From NCBI GenBank assembly GCA_020747065.1, contig JAGMVK010000007.1, positions 620,001 to 684,000 of the forward strand: a stretch of 64,000 nt of DNA. The letters are read 5' to 3'. Below the pieces are notes generated by a model. It worked only from the letters and a program-made list of their open reading frames with translations, was not told where the DNA came from and made no database searches. A program made the position numbers and the translations under genes. Source of the stretch: Cadophora sp. MPI-SDFR-AT-0126 (taxonomy: Eukaryota > Ascomycota > Leotiomycetes > Helotiales > Ploettnerulaceae). This document shows, in pieces, positions 1 to 11,824 of this stretch (the first letter of the stretch is position 1; every line of letters starts with the position of its first letter).

Positions 1-2
1 CA

Positions 3-1071
3 GAGCAGCTGAGCGAGATCTTCGATATTCTCGACAAGCACAATGTCAAGGAGATCGATACTGCTAGAATATATGTGGGGCCCCAAGACATCTATCTGCA
101 AGCAGGGTCGCGTACTAATTTGTTCAAGGGACCCAGTGAAGGTGTTCTCGCGAATGCTGGAGCTCCAAAGCGCTTTACCATCGACACGAAGGCAGTTGGT
201 TTCGCCCCCGGATCTATGACCAAGCAGGGCATTATTGAATCAATCGAAACAAGCTTCAATGAATTGAAAGTGGATCAGGTGTGTCCGACAGAGTACCATA
301 CCGTGGGATCATGCTGATGCTGAAAGGTCGACATATTCTACCTCCACTCCCCTGATCCAAATACGCCAATCGAAGAGACACTCGCTGGACTCCAAGAAGT
401 ATATGCCGCTGGAAAGTTCAAGAGGGTATATTGCATCTGCGAATCTGATTGGAGACCTCGTTACTGATATGTGCATGGAATAGTTCGGAATTTCCAATTT
501 CAGACCTGCCGATGTACAAAAGATTTACGACATTCAAGCCGCTGCCAAATCGGTTCTCCCTTCCGTTTTCCAAGGCAACTACAGCGCCGTATCCCGCCAC
601 ATCGAAAGCGACCTCTTTCCCCTCCTGCGAAAACTCAAGATAAGCTTCTATGCATACTCTCCAATTGCTGGCGGGTTCTTGGTTAAGGACGCCAAGTCAC
701 TTCGAGAACAACAAGTAGGAGGACGGTGGGGAAAGGATTCACCCATTGGAGATATGTATAGCAAGATGTATACCAAGGACAGCATGCTCAACGCCCTGGA
801 CGAATGGGAGGCCATTGCCAAGGACGCTGATATCCCCAAGGCGTCGTTGGCATACAGATGGATCGCATATCACAGTGCTTTGAAGGCAGCGGAAGGTGAT
901 GCTATTATCATTGGTGCAAGCAGACCGTCTCAAGTGGAAGACACTTGTTCTTATATTGAGCAAGGCCCACTTGACGCGAAGATTGCTGAGAGAGCATCTG
1001 CGTTGTGGAAGAACATCGAGAAGGATGCACCAATTGACAACTGGAATTCCCACGCTTCGTTGAAGGAGTAA
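3..1071 (+). CDS. Aldo-keto reductase, AKR7-like (5' end outside window)
   Basis: NADPH-dependent reductase of aldehydes and ketones, close to the aflatoxin-aldehyde-reductase group; probably cytosolic. The window begins inside the gene, so roughly 25 N-terminal residues are missing. Exons are 3-74, 129-278, 327-425 and 484-1071 (302 visible residues). The catalytic tetrad is present: Asp and Tyr in DTARIY, Lys in DTK, His in FYLHSPD. The first intron (75-128) is 54 nt and open in frame. It has an unusual GTGGGG donor but a clear CTAAT branch site, and removing it restores the family's usual ARIY-GPSE sequence. The C-terminal part carries the IIIGASRPSQVE cofactor-binding region. It is followed on the same strand by two other oxidoreductases. 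Family assignment is secure; the substrate is unknown. Confidence 0.88.
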
Positions 1072-1489
1072 ATCAAGACTACCCTGGCAAAGATATATCA
1101 TCAAAGGGCGTTTAGATTGGGGGGCCGGGTGTTATAGAGCAATGAACTTTTCAACCAGCATTGAAAGGGTGCCTTCGCTAAGCCAGCATTGACATCAACA
1201 CTGATCTAAAGTGAACTAATTCACCAGCCAAAAGATTGATACCATACCTTAACTCCTCCAGGCACATCCTAGAATATTTGAAACGTCCTCCGCGTTACGC
1301 AACCCATATATTGGTTCTCATCGGAAAGTCATGCCCCCTCACGTCAGCTCCATCGACAAACATCCCGGTCACGTGTCTTCCCGCCAAACCTGTGAAACCT
1401 TCTTTCCCCTCGTCATCTCACACAGCATCAGAAAGCTTATTTTCAAATTCCTCTCCACTTCATCCGTCTCCATTCTCGAATCAACGAAG
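1072..1489. other. Intergenic region upstream of the NmrA-like gene
   Basis: No gene seen. It is pyrimidine-rich toward the downstream start codon. A CACGTG hexamer lies at 1370-1375, about 115 nt before the NmrA-like ATG; one such hexamer is expected about every 4 kb by chance. Confidence 0.5.
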
Positions 1490-2877
1490 ATGCGTCGTAA
1501 CATCCTCGTCACCGGCGCAACAGGCAAGCAAGGCCAAGCTCTCATCCGAGCCCTCCTTCACCCCTCCTCCTCTTCTCTAGCTCCAGCCTCAGCCTCAGAC
1601 CCACCACCCGAACACACATACCACATCTACGCACTAACCCGCAACGCTTCCTCTCCCGCCGCTCAACACCTCCTCTCATCTGCAAACACCAACACCCGCA
1701 CCCATCTCCTCACGCTCGTAGAAGGCGATCTCGACGACGCAGCCTCCATTCGGCAAATCTTCGAAACGGCAAAACACCAAAATGGTGAAAATCAAGGTAT
1801 CTGGGGCGTCTTCGCAGTCCTAGCGTTCCCTGGTTTAGGAGTTGAAGCTGATGGGGAAGAGAGACAGGGGAGGTTGATGGTGGATCTAGCGGTTGAGTTT
1901 GGGGTGAGGTGTTTTGTGTATTCGAGTGCGATGCGTAGTGGGCCGAGATATGAGGATCAGATGAGGTTGTCGGGGAAGGCGAAGCGGGAGGTGGAAAGGT
2001 ATGTGGGGGGGCGGCTTGGGGGGAGCGGGGTAGGGGGGTGGACGTGAGTTTTTTTTTACTTTTTTTTTTTATTCTTCTGCTTTTTGTTTGGGGGGGAGGG
2101 GGGAGGAAGGTGCAAGGGGTTGAGATTGAGGTGGTGATGTGGTGGGTTGGAGAGGGGAGAAAGTGGCTGATGAGTTGCTACAGGATCTTGAGACCGGGCT
2201 TCTTCATGGAGAATTTTAACGGCTTTATTGGGAGTATCACCACTGCGGTGCTGAAAGCTGGACTCAAACCTGATACGACGAATGGCCTGATTGTGAGTTC
2301 AACCTGCTGTTGATAGTGTAAACGTCCTCGGCTAATGGATCGAAGGCGACTGAAGACATTGGAAATGTTGCCGCAGCGGTGTTTAGGGTCAGTGTCTCTT
2401 CTTGAAGCTCGTTTTCGAAGTGTTTCCTTGGGACTGATGATTAGAGATTTAGGATCCGGAGAAATATAGATTCCAGACGCTCGCAGTAGTCGCGGAATAT
2501 GCTACAATGGCTCAAATGGAGGAGGCGCATCGGCGAGCCAAGGGCAAGCCATTGCCAGCCGTTCCATGGGCTTTGGGTTGGCTCCTGTTGAAACTCAATA
2601 AATCCACGCAAGGATTGTAAGGATTCTCAATTCCACCTTCTTGTACTTGACATAGAATCGCATTAACACAGCAACCAGGATCCAAGATGTTGAACGTAGC
2701 CACCATGCTCGAACGTCTGGCGAGTATCCAGAATGTGAGAAAGAGTTGGAGTTGGCGAGGTCGGCGTGCAAGATGAAGAGCTATGAGGAGTGGTTGGTTC
2801 AGGGGAGGGATGCTGAAGCGAATAGTGAGAATTGGAATCAGGTGTCTGTTGGGAAGCTACTAACTGGAAAATTATGA
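1490..2877 (+). CDS. NmrA-like family NAD(P)-binding protein
   Basis: Atypical short-chain dehydrogenase-like protein of the NmrA/HSCARG type, which binds NAD(P) and often acts as a redox sensor rather than an enzyme. Exons are 1490-2043, 2184-2292, 2346-2387, 2453-2616 and 2679-2877 (355 aa). The N-terminus has the Rossmann glycine motif GATGKQG at residues 8-14. The middle shows VYSSA, then GWT-ILRPGFFMENF across intron 1, and the C-terminus ends with the family's SYEEWL. The start is the ATG directly before the first beta strand. Intron 1 (140 nt) is preceded by an extremely G-rich stretch coding for Gly repeats. It follows an aldo-keto reductase and precedes a short-chain dehydrogenase, all on the same strand. 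A small redox cluster is possible but is inference. Confidence 0.82.
2005..2038 (+). other. G-quadruplex-type motif at end of NmrA-like exon 1
   Basis: Four runs of 4-7 guanines separated by loops of 2-6 nt, directly before the intron 1 donor at 2044. It encodes part of a Gly-rich loop. The intron then opens with two long T tracts and another G-rich stretch to about 2107. Confidence 0.6.
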
Positions 2878-3589
2878 GCTTTGGCTTCTAGTTGAAATCT
2901 TTCAATTCAGAGAATGTTTTTGTGCACTTACTTACCTAAGTACTGATTCTAGAAAGAACGCCAACGTATAGCTTCCACCATTAATGCAACATCGGGAGCC
3001 GTCGACAGTCCGAACATTCACCTTTGATACTGTAACCAAAATAGTACGCCTCTAAAGCGGCAGAGCTTTTTATAAATACGCTATTCTAGCTCGGCAAATC
3101 GGACAATTCATTTTTCCCAATCCCCGACACCTAAGCACATCGGCATGCCAAGCTACAAGAGCCCATGTAGATCCAAACTGATGCAGAGAACACCGGGTTG
3201 ATTACAAGATCTGTCCATGCATAACAAGGATCTGGTAGTAATTCTTAATGTATTCTATCCAGTCCTACTTGATGAACTTTGCGGGGCTTGCATCTCGATC
3301 TGCGTCAGCTTATGTATTTGACCTTGGCACTTCCCGTTCTGGATAGCAATTCGAGCTGCACGACACGACTGAACAGTCCCAACTGGCCGCTCGTTTAGAT
3401 CATACCTGTGGTATTACGTTACGGCGTTGCAATGAGGAAAGATCTTTATTAATGAGAGAAGCCCCAAATATTCAAAATTTGCTCTTTCATACTCTCCTTC
3501 CGTTCATTCAGCAAGCAACATCTTACTATACCACCTATTGGCCATTCTAGTATATCTTATTTTCAAAAACGCCGATTCAATCACCGAAA
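2878..3589. other. Intergenic region
   Basis: No gene recognised. It is AT-richer than the flanking genes, with mixed stops in all frames. The last 60 bases before the SDR start are pyrimidine- and A-rich, as in a fungal 5' leader. Confidence 0.5.
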
Positions 3590-4675
3590 ATGGTTCAAAC
3601 TGCGATCCAAGCAGCCACGTTCCCCAAACATTGGGGTGCCGGCTTCACACCAACCCTCCATCGCAGCCTCGTCCCCTCCACCGACCCCTCTAGAGTCGAG
3701 CTCCCCCCATCCCTCACCGTCCTAATTACAGGCGCGGGCAAAGGCTTCGGCGCATCCACAGCTCTTGCCTACGCTCAAGCCGGAGCATCAGCCATCATCA
3801 TCGTAGCACGCACCTCCACCGATCTCGACGTTGTCTCTAAGCAAATAACCGAGATCTCACCTTCTACCAAAGTCCTCTGCGTCCCTTGCGATGTCACCAA
3901 TGAAGACCAAGTCATCGATCTCGCTAAGCAAGTAAAGGAGACGTTCAACCGCCTTGACGTCCTGATCAACAACGCAGGAAAAGGCGTGAGCTTCCTCGCC
4001 GACGAGTCAGTCGCGGGTGGGAAGCGCTTCCCGTGCGATTTCATCGAAGGCTCTAGTTCTGAGTTCCGAGACTGCTTTGAGTTGAATTTCTTCGGCACGT
4101 ATTTATGCATTCGTCACCTTCTGCCCTTGATAATCGAGACTGAAGGGGGAGCGAAGGCTATCGTCAATATTGTGAGTGGAGGCGCGCATCTTGCAAGTGC
4201 GTTCTTGTCGCCGATTCCGTATAATATTAGTAAGATGGCTGTTGTGAGGATGAGTCAGTATGTGGATGATTCGCATCGGGAAAGGCATGGGGTTTTGTGT
4301 TATGCTTTGCATCCTGGTATGTGTTCTTCCAGACGTTGGAGAGAAGGGAAATGTGCTGATGGAACTGGTTTGGAGCAGGTTCGGCGAGGACGCCACTTAC
4401 AGATGGGTTTCCGCCAATTTGGGATCCAAGTACGTATAAAATCCTGTAGAGGTTTTGTCACTTTGAAAGTCTAAGGCTTGCGTCTAAGCTAAAGCGATAT
4501 AGTTCTCGTCGATGATGTGGAGCTATGTGGCGGGTACTGCGTGTGGTTGACGAAGGAGAAGAGGGGATGGCTCTCGGGACGATATGTTTCCGCTGAGTGG
4601 GATGTGGACGAGTTGGAAGCTATGAAAGATGATATTGTCAAGGGAGAGAAATTGAAGTTCACGATGGATGTTTAA
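3590..4675 (+). CDS. Short-chain dehydrogenase/reductase (SDR)
   Basis: NAD(P)-dependent oxidoreductase of the classical SDR fold, probably cytosolic. Exons are 3590-4316, 4379-4429 and 4503-4675 (316 aa). The cofactor motif TGAGKGFG is at residues 47-54, NNAG at 127-130, catalytic Ser near 196, and the YxxxK pair at Tyr211/Lys215. The C-terminal ending (CVWLTKE, WLSGRYVS, WDVDELE, KLKF) matches a common fungal SDR subfamily. The mid-region has an insertion around residues 137-158. The middle exon is only 51 nt but restores PLTDGFPP and joins in frame on both sides. Substrate unknown. It is the third redox gene in a row on this strand. Confidence 0.88.
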
Positions 4676-5651
4676 TTGACATAAAAAAATGCAACGAGAG
4701 TCTATGGAACCAAAAGCATAAGAACTTCGAACGATGCTGGGACTTTCCTGACTTTTCTCTTCTCGGGCTGGATACCGGTACGTAAATAATGGTATATTGC
4801 TACATAAAAGCTTAGTGTGGCTTCCTCTTCGAAAGTACTTCGCAGAACTGCATGAAGAATGAGGTAGCAAATATGTGTACAACTTCTTTGTTGACTTGCT
4901 TTCCATGTCCTTTTTGATCTCTTACATGAACTCTGGGATTTTCAGCTTGATTTATCGACGATCCTACTACGTTTTGTTCAAGCGTTTTCTCCTTGCTTGG
5001 GTAACGACTAAGCGAGTGTCCTCACCTGAGTTACTCCTCGCGGCCATATTCACTATCCCAGTTGGCTGAAAGAGGAACGAACAGAACTCTTGTTGTATTT
5101 ACATGATCATATTAACTAAGTAATAATAAAAGTAACAGAAAAAAGACAGAACCTAACTAGCACTTGTCACATTGCAAACGGCCCCCAAAACACTACACAT
5201 CGCTGTTGGGGGATGTCACGTGACAGTATCAACAAAGGCATCACTTAACACAAGCAGTAAAAAGTTCCTCATTATCGAGATCCAGATTATTGAGCAGATC
5301 ATGATCTCGGGTAATTCAAGTGCATGTGTGTGGCTCGTGGTATTTTTAGTCTATCCAACAGAAGTCTGCCCAGGAAGCCTGGCGAAGCTGGTCAATTTGG
5401 CGGCCAGCGCTAATTCTGGTGCGTATCGGCTTACCACCCAGGCAGCTTCCTCACATAATATGGTATGTCTAGAATACTTCGAAGCCTCGTCTCCAGGGGT
5501 CTCAGGATTCTGACCCGGTGCTGCCTAATCCGCAACTTCGATACTTCGCTTTGAAGACGATGTTCTCTTGGGTCCAACTTGATCACTGAATCTTATTTTC
5601 CTTGACCCATATACTCTCAGAATACCGAGTACTTCACTACTATCGGTGTAA
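4676..5651. other. Intergenic region
   Basis: No convincing gene. A + strand open frame at 5172-5513 has no recognisable motif and poor coding character. A perfect 10-bp palindrome GTCACGTGAC lies at 5215-5224. Confidence 0.45.
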
Positions 5652-7503
5652 ATGGGTATATATTCAGATCACGGTCCTTCGGGACTTTCAAATTCAGAAA
5701 GATCGAAAATACGTTCAGCAGACGAAAAATATGTCCGGAGACGGCCTCGAGCAGAATCAGAAGACATCATGGTGGCAGATTTCGAAATCTCTCCTACTGC
5801 AGACGTGATAAAATCTCCAAACATGAAGGGGACTCGTGGTTTTGAGCCATCGATTGGGCCTGAAGTGGATAAATATTATGCCAAAACACTGTGAGTGGAC
5901 AAGTTCTACTTCTGAGCTCTTGATCTGCACAGTATTAATCACTTCTACTAGTCATATCGACTTTGAGAAATATTACCCTCAGAAAGCCACCAAGGACTTC
6001 GTCCAAGATATAGCACAGACTTCGCAAGGAATTTATTATTACGACTCTTTCCAGGAAGACCGAATACCCGAAGACCGAAAGCTATTTGTGCCCTCCATCG
6101 AAGGTGTCAACTGGGATAGCTGCGAAGAAAACTCTAGAAGAGAACGAGCTCGAATGGTGGAGAGACACATGATCAACAATGAAACATTCAATAAGAGCGA
6201 ATTCGCATGGGAGGCAGATGCTTGGGCCGACATTTTTGGTTTCCTACGAGATGATAACCAGCTAGTCATGTAAGCCTCCACTGCGTTTTCTGTATAATTT
6301 CATCGTTGTGCTTCATCGTTTCGAAACACATTTTGTATCAGCACCAACGTTGTTTCCAGAGACAAGCACGAATACAACCTTCTGCTGGACAAAGTTGGCA
6401 CCAACAACTGGCGGCTGACTGGGGTGTCGACTTTCAACAAACGAATTCCTGACGCGACTTTTGGACTATCGACCTACGTTCCTGCCGAGTGTCAAGACCA
6501 TTATACGCCTTGTGACTACAGACATTGCCCGTATCGTTTTCCGAACTGGAATTCAGCGCTCCGGCGCGACAAGCTCGAGAGACTTGCTTTCCATCCGAAA
6601 TGCGGGTTGCTTGCAGATCCGAAGTGGGGTGAATCAGATATGGCGCTTCCATTCATGGTTTACGAGGCCAAAGGCTGGAGTGGGGATTACAGAGAGGCAC
6701 GTCGACAGGCTTGCTTGGCTGCGAAGACATATCTTGATATGCTAGATCATTTGAGCCGCGTGCCGAGCACGGCTGGACCTTCAAGTGAGTTTCAGACAGC
6801 TACCAGCCAAGATAATCAGGTGTTTGCCATCACAAGCTATGGTGCCCATTGGCATCTTTTGGTGGCTTTCAAGAAGCCCAGGGGGGAAGATTATTACGCC
6901 AAGTCAGAGGGCCTGAGTCCAAGTGTCTACGTGAGCGCTCCTTTGTATCGCTAAAGTTCTCATGTAGAAGGAAAAGTTGCTAACTATGTACTGCAGATAT
7001 TTCAGAAAATATGGAGTGGAAGGGTTATCAATGAAAGATCAGCTTGGGAACTTCTTTGCCTCATCGACCAAATTCACAAATATGCTACCACTCGATTCCG
7101 GAACTATGTGATCCAACATCTTCAAACATGGCACCTGCACTGCAAAAAACACTTTCTTTCGGAATGGAAATCTCGCTATTCTGTGCACTGGAGCAGAAAG
7201 GGGAAGAGAACCATTGTTGTAGATGAGTTGACTCTTCCCATGTGGCGTCAGCATTTCGGCAACGACGCGATGAAAAAGCTTCAGGCCAAGGCCAAAGCTA
7301 CTTTAGTGAAGGTTATGGAGAAAGACACGTCATCTGAAAGGGACAGGGAATACGAAAATAGCCGGAAACGTCAAAAGCTACAAGAAGAAGTTGAGCTAAG
7401 CCAGTTCTACAACAAATTGGTTGTTAGGGATTTCTACCCGCCAGTAGGAGATGAGAAAGGGAAAGGGAAAGGGAAGGGGAAAGCGGACTGGCACTGGCGA
7501 TAA
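5652..7503 (+). CDS. Fungal PD-(D/E)XK nuclease-like domain protein
   Basis: Exons are 5652-5890, 5952-6269, 6342-6930 and 6997-7503 (550 aa). The central part resembles the fungal PD-(D/E)XK-nuclease-like family: an upstream PDATFGLS segment, then PFMVYEAKGWSGD with the E-x-K signature, REARRQACLAAKTYLDML, TSYGAHWHLLVAFKKPR and IWSGRVINERSAWELL. The catalytic pattern (Asp, then Glu and Lys in YEAK) appears intact, so nuclease activity is possible but unproven in this family. The C-terminus is basic and ends in alternating Lys-Gly (about 7450-7485), a nucleic-acid-binding-like tail. The start ATG is the first in the open frame; an earlier exon cannot be excluded. These genes are common and lineage-variable in filamentous fungi. 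Confidence 0.72.
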
Positions 7504-7791
7504 CAAGTTTTCAAATCCGACAACGCCCCTCAGCAAGCACACAGATGTCCCAGCAAGAACGGTTGTTTTTCTTCCATTTGGCCGCTTCCGGTTCGCAAAC
7601 GGCTTGTGAAACTATGTGTCACATTCTTCGATGTATTAGTGGTGGAAGGGGACTTAAATCAATATAAATTCCACTACAAAAAAACGGACCAGAGGTTCAA
7701 AGCTACATTAAATCTAACAAATGGACCGAAAGAAAGTTCATGTATAGATCTTGATAGACTTCCATTCCGAAAACTACCTCCGACCCGAACC

Positions 7792-8959
7792 TTAATTTGC
7801 CATACCCGGCAGTGCCTTGAGCCCTATCACAAGTTAGTCTCCCCCAATCCCAATCAGAAATCAGGAAAACTTACATCCTTCAGTGTTCTCATTAACCGTC
7901 GTCGGGATCTTACACTTATTCGCCGTCGCCATAGGCTGTTTCGTAATCGATCCACACCCATCATAAAAACACTCCGACTTGTCCATAGCTCTTTGCAAGG
8001 AGTCTCCCTTCCACCCAAACATATAATCAGCGTGAGTTCCGCCAGCCGTACCCTCAAAACTCCAGACGAAAGGGTTCGGGTCGCCTGATTTCCAGAGACT
8101 GTTGAACTTGGTGGTGTCCCATGTTGTCTCGTATGTCACTTGTGGCATGCGGACGGGGTGCGAAGAGGGGCATTTGGGTGCGCTGAGGAAGCCGTCGGAT
8201 TTGATGGTGTTGAACATGTGGGATTGATGGTCGGGACTGTCGAGGTTCTTGCCGTCCCAGCAGCTATGACTTTTCAGTTCGAAGCTGGTACTGGAAGGAG
8301 AATAATACTCACGCTGGGAAGTGGTGCGTAGTGAAGATGCCGCCATCGCAAGGCTTGGAAGGGAAATCCGCCATCTCTGCTCCACGACCCCCGCTCTTGG
8401 AGAGACATTGGTAGCGAAGACCAACTTGAGGCTTGCCAGTTGTTGTTGGGTTACCAACTGTCATGCGGAACCCCTGTAAATGATCAGACTCATGTTTTGG
8501 AACAATATCTTGGCAGAAGTTGGGAAAGCTTACAGGCTTGAAAGCAGTAATCTTCTGCTGATTGAGATTATCCTTCGATAAGTCAAACTGAGTATAGTAA
8601 ACAGTCAAGCCGCCTTGAGCACCATCAGAGCCGCCAAGAAGTGGTTGAACAGGCAGGACAGGGACACGGTGATAAGAGCCATTGGTGGGACTCTTGAAGA
8701 ACAGGTGAGCAGTCCAATAGTTGGAGAAGTCTTCTGACATCTGACAAGTTGTGCAGGTGGCAGCAGCACTCGCGCCGATGTCGCCACTCATCGTGGCGTT
8801 GAAAGCACTTCCACCAACGATGTGGTGAAGATGAGTTGATGGCATCTCGCCTGGCTGGACGACAGGATCGAGACGTTGAATAGTCAGTGTTGAGCATGGG
8901 AATCGAAGGCCAGCATAGGCCGATGCGACCAGCGCAAGGGTAGCCGAGAGGTACTTCAT
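7792..8959 (-). CDS. DUF1996 secreted protein
   Basis: Minus-strand gene with exons 8534-8959, 8313-8473, 7875-8263 and 7792-7823 (335 aa). The N-terminus is a signal peptide (MKYLSATLALVASAYA). It is followed by the DUF1996 core: RFPCSTLTIQRLDP, a histidine-containing segment THLHHIVGG, CTTCQMSEDFSNYW, VYYTQ and FKPGFRM, then SHPVRMP and TYETTWD. The last 32-nt exon supplies the family's usual WL-x-LPG ending; without it the frame would run into a stop after TEGCK. The first intron is 60 nt and open in frame, so unspliced RNA would still be translatable. DUF1996 proteins are extracellular and of unknown function; some carry additional WSC domains, which this one lacks. Confidence 0.88.
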
Positions 8960-10297
8960 GTTGGAAGCGCTGGTTTTCTCGAATGTTTGTTCTCACTGTA
9001 GAGAGGTGAACTCTTCAGAAGTATGGATGCCAAGGAGAAAGGCGCGGGGGAAACCCGGTGTGCAGTCAGTTCTTATAATCTTCTGAGAAGCTTGAAGGGA
9101 CCAGTATTGCCATTGCGACCTTCCTTTCCTGGCCAGGATAGACTTCGCCCTTGTTGTTCTGGCGATATATTAAACAGCTCCCGGTAGTGCAAAAGCCAAC
9201 CATGAAAAAAAGAGACGGAAAAGTTGGATCTACTGAATAGACGAATCAGAAGTCAAGCAGAAGATCTGGGCCATCATCCGGTAATATGATGTTTCAACTT
9301 TACGATTGGACGAAACAACTGCCGTGAGCATTTCGACGACTCTTCGCTGGATAAACGGGGTATTTCCATATTATTGGCACCTGTCAAGTTTAAGCGAATT
9401 GTTTTTGTCATTTGCCGAAGCGAGTGAGGCGAGCCATACAAGCAATGATGAAGGACTTAAGCATCTTCCCCGCAATATAGTAATCATGCGGGGAACTTTA
9501 ATTAAACACGATTAATTTGCTTTTGTAACATCAGGAGGGTTTGCGGGCCGCTGGGCGCACTTTTAAGCAAGGATGCAGGGACATAGAAGAATGAGTCGAA
9601 GGACGATGTGACGCAAGACAGTCATTTGTGAAACGAAGCAGGCTCATGACCAGACAGTTATCTCACGTTGACTACAACATTGTGTTCTCCGCTCAGTCTG
9701 AGTGATAATTGACGGGCTCAAGAGCTGATAGACCGATTGAACTTCACAGCTCGGCATGTGGTTCTCCATAATGGGATCGATCAATGCCCTCACAGTACTC
9801 CTGCGAGGACGATTTCCGGGCAAACCTTCCCCAGGAAACAACACAATAATTCCACAAAATAGTGAGCAATATAATAGTCATCATCGCGGTATTGGTCGTC
9901 ATTCGGTGGATCTTTGTTCTGGTCATGTTCCTCAAACAGATTCAGATTTGTCCGTTTGGTAACAAAGGTGTTTCCCTTGAAATCTCGCTTGAGAGGATAA
10001 CATGTGCGTGCAAAGGTATTATAAGACGAAGGAACAAACAAATTACAAGAAAATCAGTAAAGATACAACGAATGTCCAGGGAAACTTGAGAAATTGGCCA
10101 AACACCAAAGAGAATTACATTCACGTGATTTACTGGCAAAATGACCAAAAGAAAGGGAAATAATGCTTGCAGTGCTTGCTTAAGAATTAGTCTTTGGAAA
10201 GCTTGACACCGAACGTGCCTTCGTTAACGTGCCTTCCTTTTCTTGCATTGTGCAACCCTGACGAGAATCGGAATCAGCGAGAATGTCAGTGATCCCA
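8960..10297. other. Intergenic region with a short hairpin
   Basis: No gene recognised. An inverted repeat with 9-nt arms (9466-9474 and 9487-9495) and a 12-nt loop is present. Small open frames here lack coding features. Confidence 0.45.
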
Positions 10298-11396
10298 TCA
10301 CGTGCCTTGAGCAACTAAAGGCAGCCTCTCCATCAACATCTCCACCGCCCACTTCAACGTCGTCTCCATATCCTTATCAACCTCACCCTCCTGGCTCAGA
10401 ATCCCCGTTTCCCTCACTACATCCTCTTTCAACCTCCCCTCCACATCCTCACCCTCGAACATCCACTTATGATCCTCCACATAATTCGGCCAAACAATCT
10501 TATCCACATACCCGGGAGGATCCTCCCAGAAGCCCTCAAGTGTAACATACCCACTCCTAGCTTCTCGTCTCGCTTTAGCCTTAGCATAGCTGACTCTCAA
10601 GAATAGTTTGATGTCCATCTGTTGCTGGATCGGCGCGAGAGCTTTGGAGTACAGCAAGAAGCCGTCGAAGACACAGAGGCGGACTGCTCGCTCGGAGTCA
10701 CTTAGGATACCGTGGCCGGGCTGGCTGGGCTCGGTCCAGGCTTTGACACGGGCTTTGAGAGCGGCGATAGTGTCGTCAGAAACTGGACAGGCCCCAACGG
10801 AGTTTTGGTCTTCTTTGGAATCGAGGGTGGGCTGCGAAGTGGTGAGCATGTCTTCTGTGGAAGTTGGAGTGTGTTCAGCATTGGGGCTGGACTTTGAACG
10901 GGGAAGACAGCCGTGCTCGCTGCGGTGGCTGAGGCTGTTTGAACTGACTGGGAATGTGCCTTCGGCGTGGATGTGCTCGAGGGATTTGACCATGTCCGGG
11001 ATGGAGAGTGATTCGACGCAGTCCCAGTCTAAAAGACCATGCTTAGTAGGCAATCTGAGAGCGATCAGTCATGTGTATCCTCCGATTACTTCGCAAAGAA
11101 GACGGTCGAGGAGAACTCATGATCACGTGTTAGATCAGTGATCGCTGTTCGACTCTTTCAAAACGATACATGGAAGTGATCCGACGGCGAAAGCCACCAG
11201 TGAGGCTATTCTTAGAGAAAACCCATATAAACCGCAGAGCTCGGAGGACCTACTCAGTCTCAGGCCGATAAAAGTCATCCTCATGAAGCACGAAGCTATT
11301 CGGAAAGATATCTCGGAGAAGCCGAGCAAGAGTCGTCTTTCCACTTGAAGAACATCCGCTGATGCCAACAACTACAGCTTTCCGAGGAGCCACCAT
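10298..11396 (-). CDS. NRK1: Nicotinamide riboside kinase
   Basis: Phosphorylates nicotinamide riboside (and probably nicotinic acid riboside) to the mononucleotide, feeding NAD+ salvage; cytosolic. Exons are 11254-11396 and 10298-11054 (299 aa). The P-loop GCSSSGKTT lies at about residues 14-22, followed by HEDDFY with the conserved Asp, then LLDWDCVESL, the family's substrate-binding region. FDGFLLYS, FLRVSYAKAKARREARSGYVTLEGFWEDPPGYVDKI-type lid sequence and IVWPNY follow. Between residues about 75 and 140 there is a Ser/Thr/Pro-rich insertion relative to the compact human enzyme. The intron splits the Glu codon of PETE and uses a GTAGGT donor. Assignment is firm. Confidence 0.92.
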
Positions 11397-11824
11397 TGTT
11401 GATGGTTGATGGGCTCTGAGAGCAGTGGTGGTAGACACTGGGTTTACGGAATGAAAGGATTAGTGAAGGTTGTAGAAGCCTTCGACGGTAAGGAGTCAGA
11501 TCAAAGTGGCTCGCTTATCTGTAGCGCGCCCCACTTGATCATTCTCCCTTTGGAGTTCTTGAGTTGGCAATTTTGATAATGTAGCAGATGACAACATGTA
11601 AAGATTTCAATGTGAAATGTGCATGGGGTCGGTTTTTCTTATATGGTCTATGCCACCGAGGTATCTACTTTCACGTCATCAAGTTTGTATTTGTCATTAC
11701 ATACATTCCCACCCTGGCAGTTAAGGCTCAGATACATTCTAGTATTCTAGTTGTACCTGTATTGTAGTACAGAGTCCCAATACATGTATGCTTGTACAGC
11801 TTCCCTGTGCTTTACGCACACTAT
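11397..11824. other. Intergenic region between two minus-strand genes
   Basis: No gene seen. AT-rich, with repeated short motifs such as CATTCTAG/TATTCTAG near 11736-11750 and a GTACAG-rich tail. It should hold the promoter of the kinase gene on the left and the terminator of the large gene on the right. Confidence 0.45.

Noticed and set aside
5172..5513. + strand frame of 113 codons
   Set aside because: No motif, no leader or splice context and poor coding character.
7450..7485. GGGAAA repeat as an intergenic microsatellite
   Set aside because: It is coding: it forms the Lys-Gly tail of the PD-(D/E)XK-like protein.
10608..11141. + strand frame of 177 codons
   Set aside because: It is antisense to nicotinamide riboside kinase, whose motifs are decisive.
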